A stretch of DNA of 64,000 bases from the NCBI GenBank assembly GCA_047600805.1, contig JASGKG010000001.1:4402001-4466000 (forward strand), written 5' to 3'. Shown here in pieces: positions 1-8,391 of this stretch. Position numbers and translations under genes: made by a program. The notes below the pieces were generated by a model. It was not told the origin of the DNA, did not search any database, and saw only the letters and a list, made by a program, of their open reading frames with translations. Source of the DNA: JADKHC01 sp047600805 (GTDB lineage: Bacteria; Verrucomicrobiota; Verrucomicrobiia; Opitutales; Opitutaceae). Numbering within the stretch: position 1 is the first letter of the stretch; each line of letters starts with the position of its first letter.

Positions 1-563
1 ACTTCTCCGCTGCTGACGCGCACGAGCTCCTGGCAGGCTTCGAGGTGAAACTCGTAGTCGAACTTGTTGGCGTAGACAAAAAGCAGGTGAGCGCACAGCA
101 CGAGATCGAAGGCTCCGTCCAGAAATGGGAGCTGAGGCAGCGCGGCGCCCAGGTAACGGTTGTGGACGAAGTGTTGTTCGTAGTCGGTAAGGAACCGGTC
201 GGCAGCCGACCTGCGGCTAAGCTCTGCCTCGTCGATCGACCGAAACGACTTGAACCGCACCAATTCCGGCTTGGCCCGGATCTGGGCAAACATCCGATCG
301 TAGTCGATTTGCACATGAGTCGCGAGCGCCTCGGGGGTGCAGCCGTACATGGGATCAACTGCGACGGCATCTGCGCCCCGCCGACAGGCCTCGGCGGTGA
401 AGGACGACGGGCCAGCGGCAACGTCGAGCACCGACAGTTCGTCGAGTGCGTCAACATCGAGTGAGAAGAACTGGGCGTATTCGGCCAGGGTGCGGCCGAA
501 AAACGCCACAGAAGGAACGTTCAGTTCCACGGGAGGAGGAGCTAAGACGGTAGCGGCATTCAT
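1..563 (-). CDS. SAM-dependent methyltransferase, class I (3' end outside window)
   Basis: Reading leftwards from an ATG at 563, an open frame of 187 codons runs off the left edge, so the C-terminus is missing. It has a class I methyltransferase motif I (LDVAAGPSSF, about residues 46-55) followed by an acidic residue ending the second strand (AVAVDP, about 67-71). A motif IV-like strand, FDLVLCAHLLF, lies at about 152-162. The stretch between is long and charged. Substrate cannot be told; the family covers small molecules, lipids and protein. No clear Shine-Dalgarno precedes the ATG. The + strand frames over the same interval have no recognisable domain and are shadows. Confidence 0.8.
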   Translation of the reverse strand, partial: MNAATVLAPPPVELNVPSVAFFGRTLAEYAQFFSLDVDALDELSVLDVAAGPSSFTAEACRRGADAVAVDPMYGCTPEALATHVQIDYDRMFAQIRAKPELVRFKSFRSIDEAELSRRSAADRFLTDYEQHFVHNRYLGAALPQLPFLDGAFDLVLCAHLLFVYANKFDYEFHLEACQELVRVSSGE

Positions 564-883
564 GACATAAGATGATTTGAGGGATTTTGATTTCGGGACT
601 GCTGAGCATTGGGAGGTTCCAACGGGAAAAACAAAAAACCCGACTCGGTTTGGAGTCGGGCTCGACGGGAGGTGTTTTATTTTCTGTTTTGCGTTAACAC
701 CGGACGCGATCTGCGCGTCACCATCGTCGAGCCACTCCGTGCCACCATGCGTGCGTACGCGTGCGCACCGCTTTGGAGGCGGACGGCATAATAACGCGTT
801 TGGAGTTGAGACTCATTCGGGACGCAAGAGAACAGTCCTCGCTTTGCAGCGCAAGACCAAATCTCCAAAGTTATTGCAACTCT
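564..883. other. Intergenic region, no gene seen
   Basis: About 320 bases between the truncated methyltransferase and the receiver/coiled-coil gene, both leftward. It holds the terminator hairpin at 625-660 and presumably the methyltransferase promoter below it. The right part (about 700-790) is GC-rich with a local palindrome (GCGTACGC near 747). No ORF with family resemblance or codon-like structure was seen. Confidence 0.6.
625..660 (-). terminator. Rho-independent terminator
   Basis: Perfect 8-bp stem (639-646 with 653-660, CCCGACTC/GAGTCGGG) and a 6-nt loop. On the minus strand it is followed by a T-rich run (complement of 625-638). It lies about 225 bases past the stop of the receiver/coiled-coil gene and fits as its terminator. 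Confidence 0.75.
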
Positions 884-2308
884 TTAGTCCTTACGGCCAA
901 GCAGCGACTTTGCCATTTCGAACGGCGCGCGGGAAATTACCTTCATTGGCGAATTGGCCAATGAGATGCCCGTTGGCGGTTTTTGAGAGTTCGGAAGAGG
1001 AGGTGTGGTTGTGACCGGCGGAAGACTCCGCATCTTTTTTTCCTGATCGCTGAGCTTGCCCTCGAGTTCTTCCAACTTGGTTTCGCGGCGTTTGATGTCC
1101 GCCTCCAGCTCACGCATGGCCATGCGTTCGTCGCGGAATACTGCACGTTCGGCTTCGAGTAGATCGGTGGCGCGCTGCAATTTTTCCCACGCCGCTTTAA
1201 CCGCAGCGTCATCTTGGAACGGCGACCGAGACTGCGGCCGCGAGCTGAACCATAGCACACGATCGGCTTCGAGTTGCGCCTGCAATTGCCTCAAGCGAGC
1301 TTCGTATTCGCGCAAATTCGTTTCCTGCTCGCGCAAAAGGTCGAGATCTTCATGCCAGCGGCGGCGCTCTTGGGCGATCTGCATGGCTTCGTGCTGTTGG
1401 CGCGTGGACTCTTCCCGCAAGCGAGTTTCGTCGGCCATCAGTTTGGTGCGAAGGGCATCGAGCTCAGATTTTTCTTTTGAGAGCTCCTCGACGGTTTTCC
1501 CCTGGGGGTTCACCTTCTGTGAACTTTCGGCCAATTTTTTGCGCTCTTCTTCGAGTGATGAACGCTCGCGAGCGAGCTCTGTGCTGGCTTCGGCGAGCGC
1601 GCGCGCCTTCTGATCGATCATGGCCTGGGCTGCAGCGGCCATGTCGCGTTGCGTGCGCAGTTCCTTGAATTCGGTCTGCATCCGCACGGTGTCGGCGTTT
1701 TGGGCGAGCAACGTCTTCATCTCAGCTTCGAGAGCCGCTTTCTCGTGCACGAGCCGCTCGATCTTGGACTCCAACTGAGCGCGTTCTTTTTCTCCTTTGA
1801 GCAGTTCGGCGCGGATGTCGGGAATGTTGAAGGGATCTGTGCTCTGGCCGATTTCCGGATTTCCGAGCACCTGCAAAACGGCTTCCGCATCCGCCAGTTC
1901 TGCCATGGTGATTTGTTCGGCATCGGACGCGGTTAATTGGCTCGGCTTGAGGAGTGTATTGACGCGACGGAGCAGCGGACGCAGATCGCCGGACGTGGGG
2001 AGCACGTCGCTCAGGCCCAGTCGAATGCCTTTGACGATAAGGGGTAGTTCGAGTTGCGGAACGAGCATGACCACCGGCACGGTCGGCTGGACTTTCTTCA
2101 AGGCTTCGACGAACTCGAAATTTGAGGCTCCGGTCAGGTGAGCGTCAACGAGCGCAAGGTCGAACCATTCGACTCGCGCGGTCTCAAGTGCTGGATCGCC
2201 TTGGGTGTAAGAGCGCAGATCGAACCCTGCATCAGCTAATAGCAGCACGAGTCGGCGCTTTAGCTTCGCATCACCGTGAACGATCAGAATTTTTTTCACC
2301 AGATTCAT
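884..2308 (-). CDS. Receiver-domain protein with long coiled coil
   Basis: 474 residues. Residues 5-120 fold like a CheY receiver, with D55 (ALVDAHLTG) at the phosphoacceptor position. The domain is degenerate: the acidic pair after strand 1 is HGD rather than DD, and the conserved Lys-Pro near the end of the domain is replaced (LPTSGD). From about residue 170 to 420 the chain is a heptad-like coiled coil rich in E, K, R, Q and L, ending in a Pro/Ser-rich tail. No DNA-binding or enzymatic output domain is visible, so a scaffold or polar-localisation role is possible but unproven. Monocistronic, divergent from the ribokinase gene, with a terminator at 625-660. Confidence 0.75.
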   Translation of the reverse strand: MNLVKKILIVHGDAKLKRRLVLLLADAGFDLRSYTQGDPALETARVEWFDLALVDAHLTGASNFEFVEALKKVQPTVPVVMLVPQLELPLIVKGIRLGLSDVLPTSGDLRPLLRRVNTLLKPSQLTASDAEQITMAELADAEAVLQVLGNPEIGQSTDPFNIPDIRAELLKGEKERAQLESKIERLVHEKAALEAEMKTLLAQNADTVRMQTEFKELRTQRDMAAAAQAMIDQKARALAEASTELARERSSLEEERKKLAESSQKVNPQGKTVEELSKEKSELDALRTKLMADETRLREESTRQQHEAMQIAQERRRWHEDLDLLREQETNLREYEARLRQLQAQLEADRVLWFSSRPQSRSPFQDDAAVKAAWEKLQRATDLLEAERAVFRDERMAMRELEADIKRRETKLEELEGKLSDQEKKMRSLPPVTTTPPLPNSQKPPTGISLANSPMKVISRAPFEMAKSLLGRKD

Positions 2309-2530
2309 TGTAGGAACCCCAATTGTTTGTTGGCCGTACCGTAGCTTTGATCGTCTCGGGCGTCACGTCCATGAACCCCCTAATCAAGGGTTTTACCCGT
2401 TCTTTACTGGCTCAGTGTTTATATCTGCGCGGACTTAACTTTTTTTTCACCAATCGCGGTGAACTTTGTCCTGCCTACAAAATGTCCACACGGGCTTGTA
2501 AGCACGAAGGAGGAGCGCCAACTTTTCCAC

Positions 2531-3487
2531 ATGCCTAACCCCAAAGTCGTCGTCGTCGGCAGTTTCGTGCAAGATCTCACTTGGAAATGTAAGGAGTTTC
2601 CCTGTCCGGGCGAAACGACGATTGGCTTTTTCAAAACGGGTCCCGGAGGCAAAGGCTCAAACCAAGCGATTGCGGCTGGTCGTGCTGGTGTGGATACAAT
2701 GTTCATCGGCGCAGTGGGGAACGACGCCTTCGCGGTCGAAGCGCAAGCGTTTTACAAGAGCGAGGGGATTGCCTGCCGGCTAGCGGGCAAGCGAAACCAT
2801 GCGACAGGGACAGCCGCGATCATGGTGAGCAGCTCCGGACAAAACGAGATCGTCGTCGCTTTGGGGGCCAACGGTGTGCTTGCGAAAAAAGATGTGCCCG
2901 CAGCCATTCTTCGCCGCGCTGAAGTGGTCGTTTCCCAGTTGGAGTCGAATTTGCAGACAGCGGCGCATGTGCTAAAAACAGCCAAGCTCGCGGGTGCAAC
3001 CACGGTACTCAACCCGGCACCGATGAGGCCTGATTTTCCGCCTTCACTTTTGCGCCATGTGGACGTGCTCATTCCCAACGAAACCGAATTCACGGTACTC
3101 GTGAACACGTTGCCGCAGTTTGGAGGTAGAAAGTTTAGGGAGAGCGAACTTCAAGCGATCGGCGCACCGGAGCTGCATCAGCTTTGTCGGAAGTTTAAAG
3201 TCCCCAATGTGATTGTTACGCTTGGCTCAAGAGGTTGTTTCGTTTCAGCGGAAAACGGACACCATTTGATACCTGCTTACACGGGTATCAAAGTGGTAGA
3301 TACAACCGGAGCTGGTGATGCCTTTGTTGGGGGCTTCGCGGCTGGATTGATAAAATTTAAGAAAGACTTTTTGGGTGCAGCCCGCTTTGGCAACGCGGTG
3401 GCCGCGCTCTCTGTCACGAAATTCGGCACCGCTCCCTCGATGCCGCGGGCGAAGGAGATAGTGAAGTTTCTCAGAGCTCGAAGCTGA
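2531..3487 (+). CDS. rbsK: PfkB-family sugar kinase (ribokinase-like)
   Basis: 318 residues from the ATG at 2531, chosen because the PfkB fold begins at once (PKVVVVGSF) and an AAGGAGG lies upstream at about 2508; an in-frame ATG at 2459 would add 24 residues without homology. The PfkB signature GGKGSNQ is at 39-45 and the second, DTTGAGDAFVGGFA, at 257-270 with catalytic D263. NPAP and NETE motifs are typical of ribokinases. The next gene is deoC (53-base gap), so the substrate may be ribose or deoxyribose, feeding phosphorylated sugar to the aldolase. RbsK is the safer label; DeoK cannot be excluded. Confidence 0.87.
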   Translation: MPNPKVVVVGSFVQDLTWKCKEFPCPGETTIGFFKTGPGGKGSNQAIAAGRAGVDTMFIGAVGNDAFAVEAQAFYKSEGIACRLAGKRNHATGTAAIMVSSSGQNEIVVALGANGVLAKKDVPAAILRRAEVVVSQLESNLQTAAHVLKTAKLAGATTVLNPAPMRPDFPPSLLRHVDVLIPNETEFTVLVNTLPQFGGRKFRESELQAIGAPELHQLCRKFKVPNVIVTLGSRGCFVSAENGHHLIPAYTGIKVVDTTGAGDAFVGGFAAGLIKFKKDFLGAARFGNAVAALSVTKFGTAPSMPRAKEIVKFLRARS

Positions 3488-3544
3488 TCAGATTTTGCCG
3501 GAGGGGGATTGCACCTGCCTGGGTGGACTGCCTAGGATGACGCG

Positions 3545-4249
3545 ATGAATTTCAGCCCTACCCAAATCGCTGCAGCTCTCGACTCGACCAATCTCCGGCT
3601 GGACGCGACACATGCCGATATTGAAAAACTCTGTCGTGAAGCGGCGGAACAGCGTTTTGCCTGTGTCATGATTTATCCGGCCAGCGTGCCGCTCGCCGCG
3701 AATGTGTTGAAAGGAACGGGTATTCCTATCGGAACAGTCATCGGTTTTCCGAGCGGACGTTTTGCAACGGCTGCCAAGGCCGCGGAAATCGAGGCTGCTC
3801 ATGCCGCCGGGGCGAAGGAGGTCGATATTGTCATGAACTACGCGGCGCTCCGCGAAGGAGAAACAGCGCTCGTTGCCGCCGAGGTCGCAGCGTTGACAGC
3901 GCGGGCTCATTCCTTGGGCCAGCTGATCAAAGTTATTGTCGAGACCTGTTTTCTCCCCGAGAGCTGCCTCTTGCCGGCGCTGAAAATTTGCGAGGACGCC
4001 GGCGCCGATTTCATTAAAACGTCTACGGGGTTTGGTTCGGCAGGCGCAAAGCCGGAACACATTGCTCTCTGGGCGGCCAATCGTCGCGGCAAGATTCAGC
4101 TGAAAGCCGCCGGCGGCATCAAGACGCTTGCCGACGCACGTGCCCTTTTGAGTGCCGGAGCGACGCGCCTCGGCACGTCGAACGCGGCCGCGATTGTCGC
4201 AGAGGCGAAGGGCGAAGCTCCTGCCGCGCGTTCCACCGGGGCTTACTAG
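3545..4249 (+). CDS. deoC: Deoxyribose-phosphate aldolase
   Basis: 234 residues, the usual length of bacterial DeoC. It cleaves 2-deoxyribose 5-phosphate to acetaldehyde and glyceraldehyde 3-phosphate. The Schiff-base lysine is K158 in KTSTGFG and the second active-site lysine K187 lies in LKAAGGIKT. The acidic residue D94 of KEVDIVMNYAAL is also present. It follows the PfkB kinase on the same strand and is followed within 15 bases by a lipoprotein gene, so the three probably form an operon for salvage of (deoxy)ribose from nucleosides. Confidence 0.95.
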   Translation: MNFSPTQIAAALDSTNLRLDATHADIEKLCREAAEQRFACVMIYPASVPLAANVLKGTGIPIGTVIGFPSGRFATAAKAAEIEAAHAAGAKEVDIVMNYAALREGETALVAAEVAALTARAHSLGQLIKVIVETCFLPESCLLPALKICEDAGADFIKTSTGFGSAGAKPEHIALWAANRRGKIQLKAAGGIKTLADARALLSAGATRLGTSNAAAIVAEAKGEAPAARSTGAY

Positions 4250-4263
4250 TCTAACCTTGAGCT

Positions 4264-5226
4264 ATGGTTGGCTTTGGAACTCTGTGGCGTCAAATGGCGC
4301 GTTCGGCGCTGGGGGGACTGTTGTTGCTAGCCGCGTGCAAGGAAAAGCCACGTGAGCTTCCTGAGGTTGCGGGGCAGATTACACAACCGCTCCTGACAGA
4401 GAGTAGTGGACTCGCTTCTTCCAGGCGAAGCGATGATCTGCTCTGGTCGCACAATGATAGCTCGGGCCAGCCGGTGCTCTATGGCGTTTCGACGAAAGGT
4501 GTTTCGCGTGGTTCGGTCCGTATAGCCGGCGTTAAAAACGTCGACTGGGAGGATGTAGCGTCTTTTGAGCTAGACGGACGGGGCTGGCTGCTCATCGCGG
4601 ACACAGGAGACAATGGCGGGAAGCGGAAGGATTGTTCGCTGATTGTCATTGCCGAACCAGATCCTAGCGCTTTATCGCCGGGGAAGGAAGTGGTGGCAGC
4701 TGTTGCGTGGCGAGTGCCGTTTGTGTTTCCCGACGGTTCTCACGATTGCGAAGCGGTGGCGGTCGATTCGACCGAACGAAAAATCTACCTGATCTCGAAG
4801 CGTACCACGCCAGCCACGCTTTATTCGCTTCCGTTGAAGCCTGCCGGATCGGAAGGGGGGCTTGGCTTAACTCCTCTGGAGGCCACGTTTGTTTTGCAGC
4901 TTAAAAACATTCCGCAGCCCGATTCGCGGCAGAAGGCGTTGCCGACACCTGGAGGCCACTGGCGCAATTATGTGACGGCGATGGATATTTCGCCATCCTC
5001 AGACGCCGCCGTTGTACTCACGTACGGTGATGTGCTCGTTTATTTTCGACGGCACAACGAGGCGTGGCCGATTGCGTTCACGCACGCGCCGGTCGTGCTG
5101 GCTCCGCATAATTTGATCCAAGCCGAAGCGGCGGCGTTTTCCCGCGACGGCCGGGATATTTTTGTCACGGGAGAAAGGAAAGCTCCGTTGCTGAAGTACA
5201 AAACGCCATCGAATCCCACCGAGTAG
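4264..5226 (+). CDS. Putative lipoprotein, beta-propeller-like
   Basis: 320 residues. The N-terminus is a lipoprotein signal with lipobox LLAAC and lipidated C25; an alternative start at residue 11 (MARSALGG) would give a more compact signal. The mature part has recurring strand-rich segments: WSHNDSSGQPVLYGV, NVDWEDVASF and LIADTGDNGGKRKD, the last with an Asp-rich loop like those of calcium-binding propellers. No catalytic residues can be named. Probably anchored in the envelope facing the periplasm. The gene ends convergent with a TonB_C-domain gene. Confidence 0.7.
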   Translation: MVGFGTLWRQMARSALGGLLLLAACKEKPRELPEVAGQITQPLLTESSGLASSRRSDDLLWSHNDSSGQPVLYGVSTKGVSRGSVRIAGVKNVDWEDVASFELDGRGWLLIADTGDNGGKRKDCSLIVIAEPDPSALSPGKEVVAAVAWRVPFVFPDGSHDCEAVAVDSTERKIYLISKRTTPATLYSLPLKPAGSEGGLGLTPLEATFVLQLKNIPQPDSRQKALPTPGGHWRNYVTAMDISPSSDAAVVLTYGDVLVYFRRHNEAWPIAFTHAPVVLAPHNLIQAEAAAFSRDGRDIFVTGERKAPLLKYKTPSNPTE

Positions 5227-5253
5227 TTTTCGGCCTGGCGGCGGGCACCGCGC

Positions 5254-6039
5254 TTACCACATGTCGCTGGATTTGTTGATGTCGAAGACGATTGTTTCGG
5301 TGATCCTTGTATCCGCTTTGGCACCACCTTTTGTGGGTGGCTTGTAGCGCCAGCGGAGAACACCGGTTGCGGCGGCCCAGCCAAAGTCGTCCTGCGTTGC
5401 CGAAACAATTCGTGGAAATAAACAGCGGCCGTTCCGGTCGACCACGAACTCGATCTCTGCGCTTCCGGAGATCGAATCGCCTCGCAAAACCCAAGGATAC
5501 GCTGGCGGGGGTCTGCGGATAGCTTCTGGTTTGGCATCGAGCTCTGCCACCGGTACGAGGGCTGGGTGCGGTTTGCGAAGTTCAACAAGGATCTCGCGGG
5601 CGATCGGGTCGAGAGGCGGCTGGGCTGGAAAGTCGAAACGCTCCTGAGTGGGCGTCATTTGCGGCTGGCCATTGATGCGAGGTGGGATGAATTCGATGGC
5701 CTCAATGTCAGCTTGAAACGCATGAGCAAACGCGGGATCGCTTGCTCCCACCGTCGCGAGGAAGATCGCACGGCCGGTGTAGTCGACGGTGTAGCTGATC
5801 TCGGCCCAGCCACCTTTCCCGGCGATGAGCGCCTCATAGGGGTAAATGGGATTGAAGCTCCGCGAACCTTGTATCTTGCGAACGGATTTTCCGTCCTGTG
5901 CAGACACGGGCGACGGGGTGAAAAGTGAAAGGACAACCAAAATGCTCAGCGAGAAGGCTGCGCGTGCCCAAGTGCGATGGAGCAGCGCGGACGACTGTTT
6001 AGTAGCTGCATTTCCCGAGGTTACATTGGACTTGGCCAT
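5254..6039 (-). CDS. Secreted protein with two TonB C-terminal-like domains (copy A)
   Basis: 261 residues. A long signal peptide ends near residue 48 (SPVSAQDG). Two TonB_C-like modules follow: about 62-120 (IYPYEALIAGKGGWAEISYTV...) and about 172-245 (PPAYPWVLRGDSISGSAEIE...), both with the Y-P start and the closing Ala-rich helix plus F/W-x-P strand of the family. A classical TonB has an N-terminal anchor and a long Pro-rich spacer that span the periplasm; neither is present. The protein is therefore unlikely to energise receptors by itself. It is a paralogue of the next gene upstream (6128-6868) and lies about 90 bases downstream of it, beyond a terminator. Confidence 0.75.
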   Translation of the reverse strand: MAKSNVTSGNAATKQSSALLHRTWARAAFSLSILVVLSLFTPSPVSAQDGKSVRKIQGSRSFNPIYPYEALIAGKGGWAEISYTVDYTGRAIFLATVGASDPAFAHAFQADIEAIEFIPPRINGQPQMTPTQERFDFPAQPPLDPIAREILVELRKPHPALVPVAELDAKPEAIRRPPPAYPWVLRGDSISGSAEIEFVVDRNGRCLFPRIVSATQDDFGWAAATGVLRWRYKPPTKGGAKADTRITETIVFDINKSSDMW

Positions 6040-6062
6040 GGCTTGAGCATCCTCGCTTCGAC

Positions 6063-6096
6063 AAAAAAAGCAAGGCCGGCGCGCGCCAGCCTTGCT
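6063..6096 (-). terminator. Rho-independent terminator
   Basis: 8-bp stem AGCAAGGC/GCCTTGCT (6069-6076 with 6089-6096) with a GC-rich interior that can pair further. On the minus strand it is followed by a run of seven T (complement of 6063-6069). It follows the 6128-6868 gene and separates the two TonB_C paralogues into different transcription units. Confidence 0.85.
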
Positions 6097-6127
6097 CTAA
6101 TAAAAGACTATTTGGTCCGTTACCGGA

Positions 6128-6868
6128 TTACTCGGCTGCCGCCAAACGACGTGCATCAAACAGGATGGGCACTGTCATTTTCGCGTCCACTTTCTGACCG
6201 TTTTTCATGGGTGGCTGGAAACGCCACTGGGCAACTGCTGCTGCTGCTGCCCAACCGAAATCTTCATGGCTCGCGGAAATGATCCTCGGGAAAACCACAT
6301 CGCCGTTGGCCGTTACGATAAATTCGATTTCTACCTGACCCGTGAGGCCATCGTCTTTCATCGCGCGCGGATAAACGGGAACGTCCTGCCTCAACGCTTT
6401 GGGGCGCTCATCGAGATCGCTCACGTTGCAAATGGAAGGCTGCGGCTTGCGAAGTTCGTTGAGAACCCGTCGTGCATCTGCGGGGAGGCTTGTCTCTCCT
6501 GGGAAATTGAACCGCTGCGACGTCTGGGCCATGGTGGCGCGCCGGTCTTTCTTAACCGGAGCGAATTCGCTGGCCTCGATCATGGCGATGGCGGCTTTGG
6601 CGAAGGCGGGATCGCTTGAACCCGAAGCGGTGGTGAAAAGAGGACGGCCTGCGTAATCGACCACGAAGTTGGTTTCGGCCCAACCCGTTTTGCCCTGGAT
6701 GAGCATCTCGTACGGATAGATGAGTGCGATCTGACGCTTGGGCTGGACTTGTTCACTTTGAGACTGGGCAGCCGAATTGGATCCGGCCCACATTCCTGTC
6801 GTTAGCGCAACGCTGAGAAGAGCGATCCCGCCAACACGTTGTTTCAAGGTACTACTGGATGTATTCAT
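6128..6868 (-). CDS. Secreted protein with two TonB C-terminal-like domains (copy B)
   Basis: 246 residues from the ATG at 6868; a GTG six codons upstream is possible but gives a poorer signal peptide. The signal peptide ends around GSNSAAQ. As in the neighbour, there are two TonB_C-like modules, the first beginning IYPYEMLIQGKTGWAETNFV and the second with VYPRAMKDDGLTGQVEIEFI. Both close with an AAAAVAQWRFQPP-type strand. There is no Pro-rich spacer. The two paralogues probably arose by tandem duplication; their partners are unknown. Confidence 0.78.
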   Translation of the reverse strand: MNTSSSTLKQRVGGIALLSVALTTGMWAGSNSAAQSQSEQVQPKRQIALIYPYEMLIQGKTGWAETNFVVDYAGRPLFTTASGSSDPAFAKAAIAMIEASEFAPVKKDRRATMAQTSQRFNFPGETSLPADARRVLNELRKPQPSICNVSDLDERPKALRQDVPVYPRAMKDDGLTGQVEIEFIVTANGDVVFPRIISASHEDFGWAAAAAVAQWRFQPPMKNGQKVDAKMTVPILFDARRLAAAE

Positions 6869-7024
6869 GGGTTTGAGGCTGATCACACGCGGTCATGTGC
6901 GATGCGCCTGACATGCTATTCGGGCTGGGGTTTGGTTTCTTACGAGATTTAACAAAATTTTGTGACAGGTGAATACCCTAGAAGTAAACCCTAAACACCT
7001 CAAACGCTATAATTTTTCAAGTTT

Positions 7025-8023
7025 TTAGCTATAAAGAAAGGATGCGGCGTTTTTGAACACTTCGTCTGTATCTATTCCTTGCATACAAGCTGCATTATGA
7101 GGGCAGCCTGATTGCCAGTGAAGTCGCGGGTGGCGGTGGTGGCATCCCAAACAGGGAAGGGCGGCCGTGACTGCAACGGCCCGCTGCGGAGGAAGGCGGA
7201 GTTTCCCTGAGGTGGCACCGAAGACACCTACTACCGGCAAGCCGAGTGCGACTGCGGCGTGGATCATGCCCGAATCGATTCCTACGAGGAGTTTTGCCTT
7301 GGAAATGATCTGGATGGTTTCGCGCAGGCTGAAAATATCACGGCAGTCTTCGGCGCCGGCGACCGGTCGCTCCTTTCGCTCGCCTTCTCGAAAATGCCGG
7401 CTGGCTCCGACGTGCAGAACGCGGCAGCCGAGCGTCTCCTTTAACCGTGCGACCAGGGTGTCCCACCGATCGAGCGGCCATTCGCGGACGACCCACGTAG
7501 GGCCGGTATGAATACAGACAACCGGGCGTTTGTCGTCGGCTGGAAATAGTGCTGCCACCTTTGGGGGGAAGGGGCCGAGCTCGAGTTTTGGCCAGGCAAG
7601 CCCTGCCGGTAAGTCGAAGCGTTCGGCAAACTCATCCGCCAAATAGCGGTTGGAGCTGCCGTTGGGTTCCTCGTCGGGATACCGAAAACGATAAACGGTG
7701 TGCCGTTTGACCGCTGCCGCAACCAAGTCATTGGAACGAATTCCCATCACACGGTCAAAACGCCCAAGCATTTTGGGCAAATCTACAAACGCTGGATTGG
7801 TACAATAAATTTTGTAGGCATTCGGGCGGTTGTCGGCCAGCCGCGCGGCGGCTGGAAACGTGCACAAGATGTCGCCGATCCCGCCGTCGCGAAAAAACAG
7901 CGCGAGCGGTTTTCCTTTCACGACCCGCAACCAATCAAAGTAACGCGCGAGCGAAAACGCGTAGAGTTTTTGAACGGCCGGGCTCATTGGATTGTTTGCA
8001 GTGGAACTATTTTCCGCAAACAA
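7025..8023 (-). CDS. Glycosyltransferase family 9 (heptosyltransferase-like)
   Basis: 332 residues. The N-terminal Rossmann-like half starts with LALFFRDGGIGDILCTFPAA, the GT9 acceptor-domain motif. The C-terminal half has IHTGPTWVVREWPLDRW, then LLVGIDSGMIHAAVALGLP and VFGATS, which are the donor ADP-sugar binding motifs of the family. It ends with a Cys-rich segment (CLGC, CPHNAACMQG) common in GT9 proteins. Likely adds a heptose or related sugar to lipopolysaccharide at the inner membrane. Residue 13 (7987) is an alternative start. The LapA-like gene lies just upstream on the same strand. Confidence 0.87.
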   Translation of the reverse strand: MFAENSSTANNPMSPAVQKLYAFSLARYFDWLRVVKGKPLALFFRDGGIGDILCTFPAAARLADNRPNAYKIYCTNPAFVDLPKMLGRFDRVMGIRSNDLVAAAVKRHTVYRFRYPDEEPNGSSNRYLADEFAERFDLPAGLAWPKLELGPFPPKVAALFPADDKRPVVCIHTGPTWVVREWPLDRWDTLVARLKETLGCRVLHVGASRHFREGERKERPVAGAEDCRDIFSLRETIQIISKAKLLVGIDSGMIHAAVALGLPVVGVFGATSGKLRLPPQRAVAVTAALPCLGCHHRHPRLHWQSGCPHNAACMQGIDTDEVFKNAASFLYS

Positions 8024-8041
8024 GCCAGCGGTGTGCCGCTT

Positions 8042-8281
8042 TTATTTCTTTTTCCGAGATTCCGAAGGCGAAGAGCCTCCGCCCGAGCCGCCGGACAACA
8101 TGATGCCGGTAAGAAGCCCGATCGCAAAAAGCCCAAAAAAGATGATAGCAGCAGGTTGGGAAACCTTTTTCGCGGAAAGTACCGGGAAATAGAAATCAAT
8201 GGAATGCGTGTTGCTCATTCCAACATAGAGCACCACGAAAAGAAGCAGGAGAATGCCGACTCCACGAAGCAGCGTTTTCAT
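8042..8281 (-). CDS. LapA-domain small membrane protein
   Basis: 79 residues from the ATG at 8281; upstream in-frame starts would add non-membrane sequence. Two membrane segments (about 6-22 and 43-62) are separated by the characteristic LapA (DUF1049) linker, here YVGMSNTHSIDFYFP. The tail is Gly/Ser-rich and ends in RKKK. LapA proteins assist assembly of the lipopolysaccharide biosynthetic apparatus at the inner membrane, which fits with the GT9 gene directly downstream. Confidence 0.8.
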   Translation of the reverse strand: MKTLLRGVGILLLLFVVLYVGMSNTHSIDFYFPVLSAKKVSQPAAIIFFGLFAIGLLTGIMLSGGSGGGSSPSESRKKK

Positions 8282-8391
8282 ATTTATCTCGAAGAGATCG
8301 AGCGACGGTTTCACCCCGTCTGCGTAACCGCAAAGCAAAAAAGCCTGCATGTTGTTTTGCCTTCGCCTGATGCTCACGTTGTGCTAACGCG

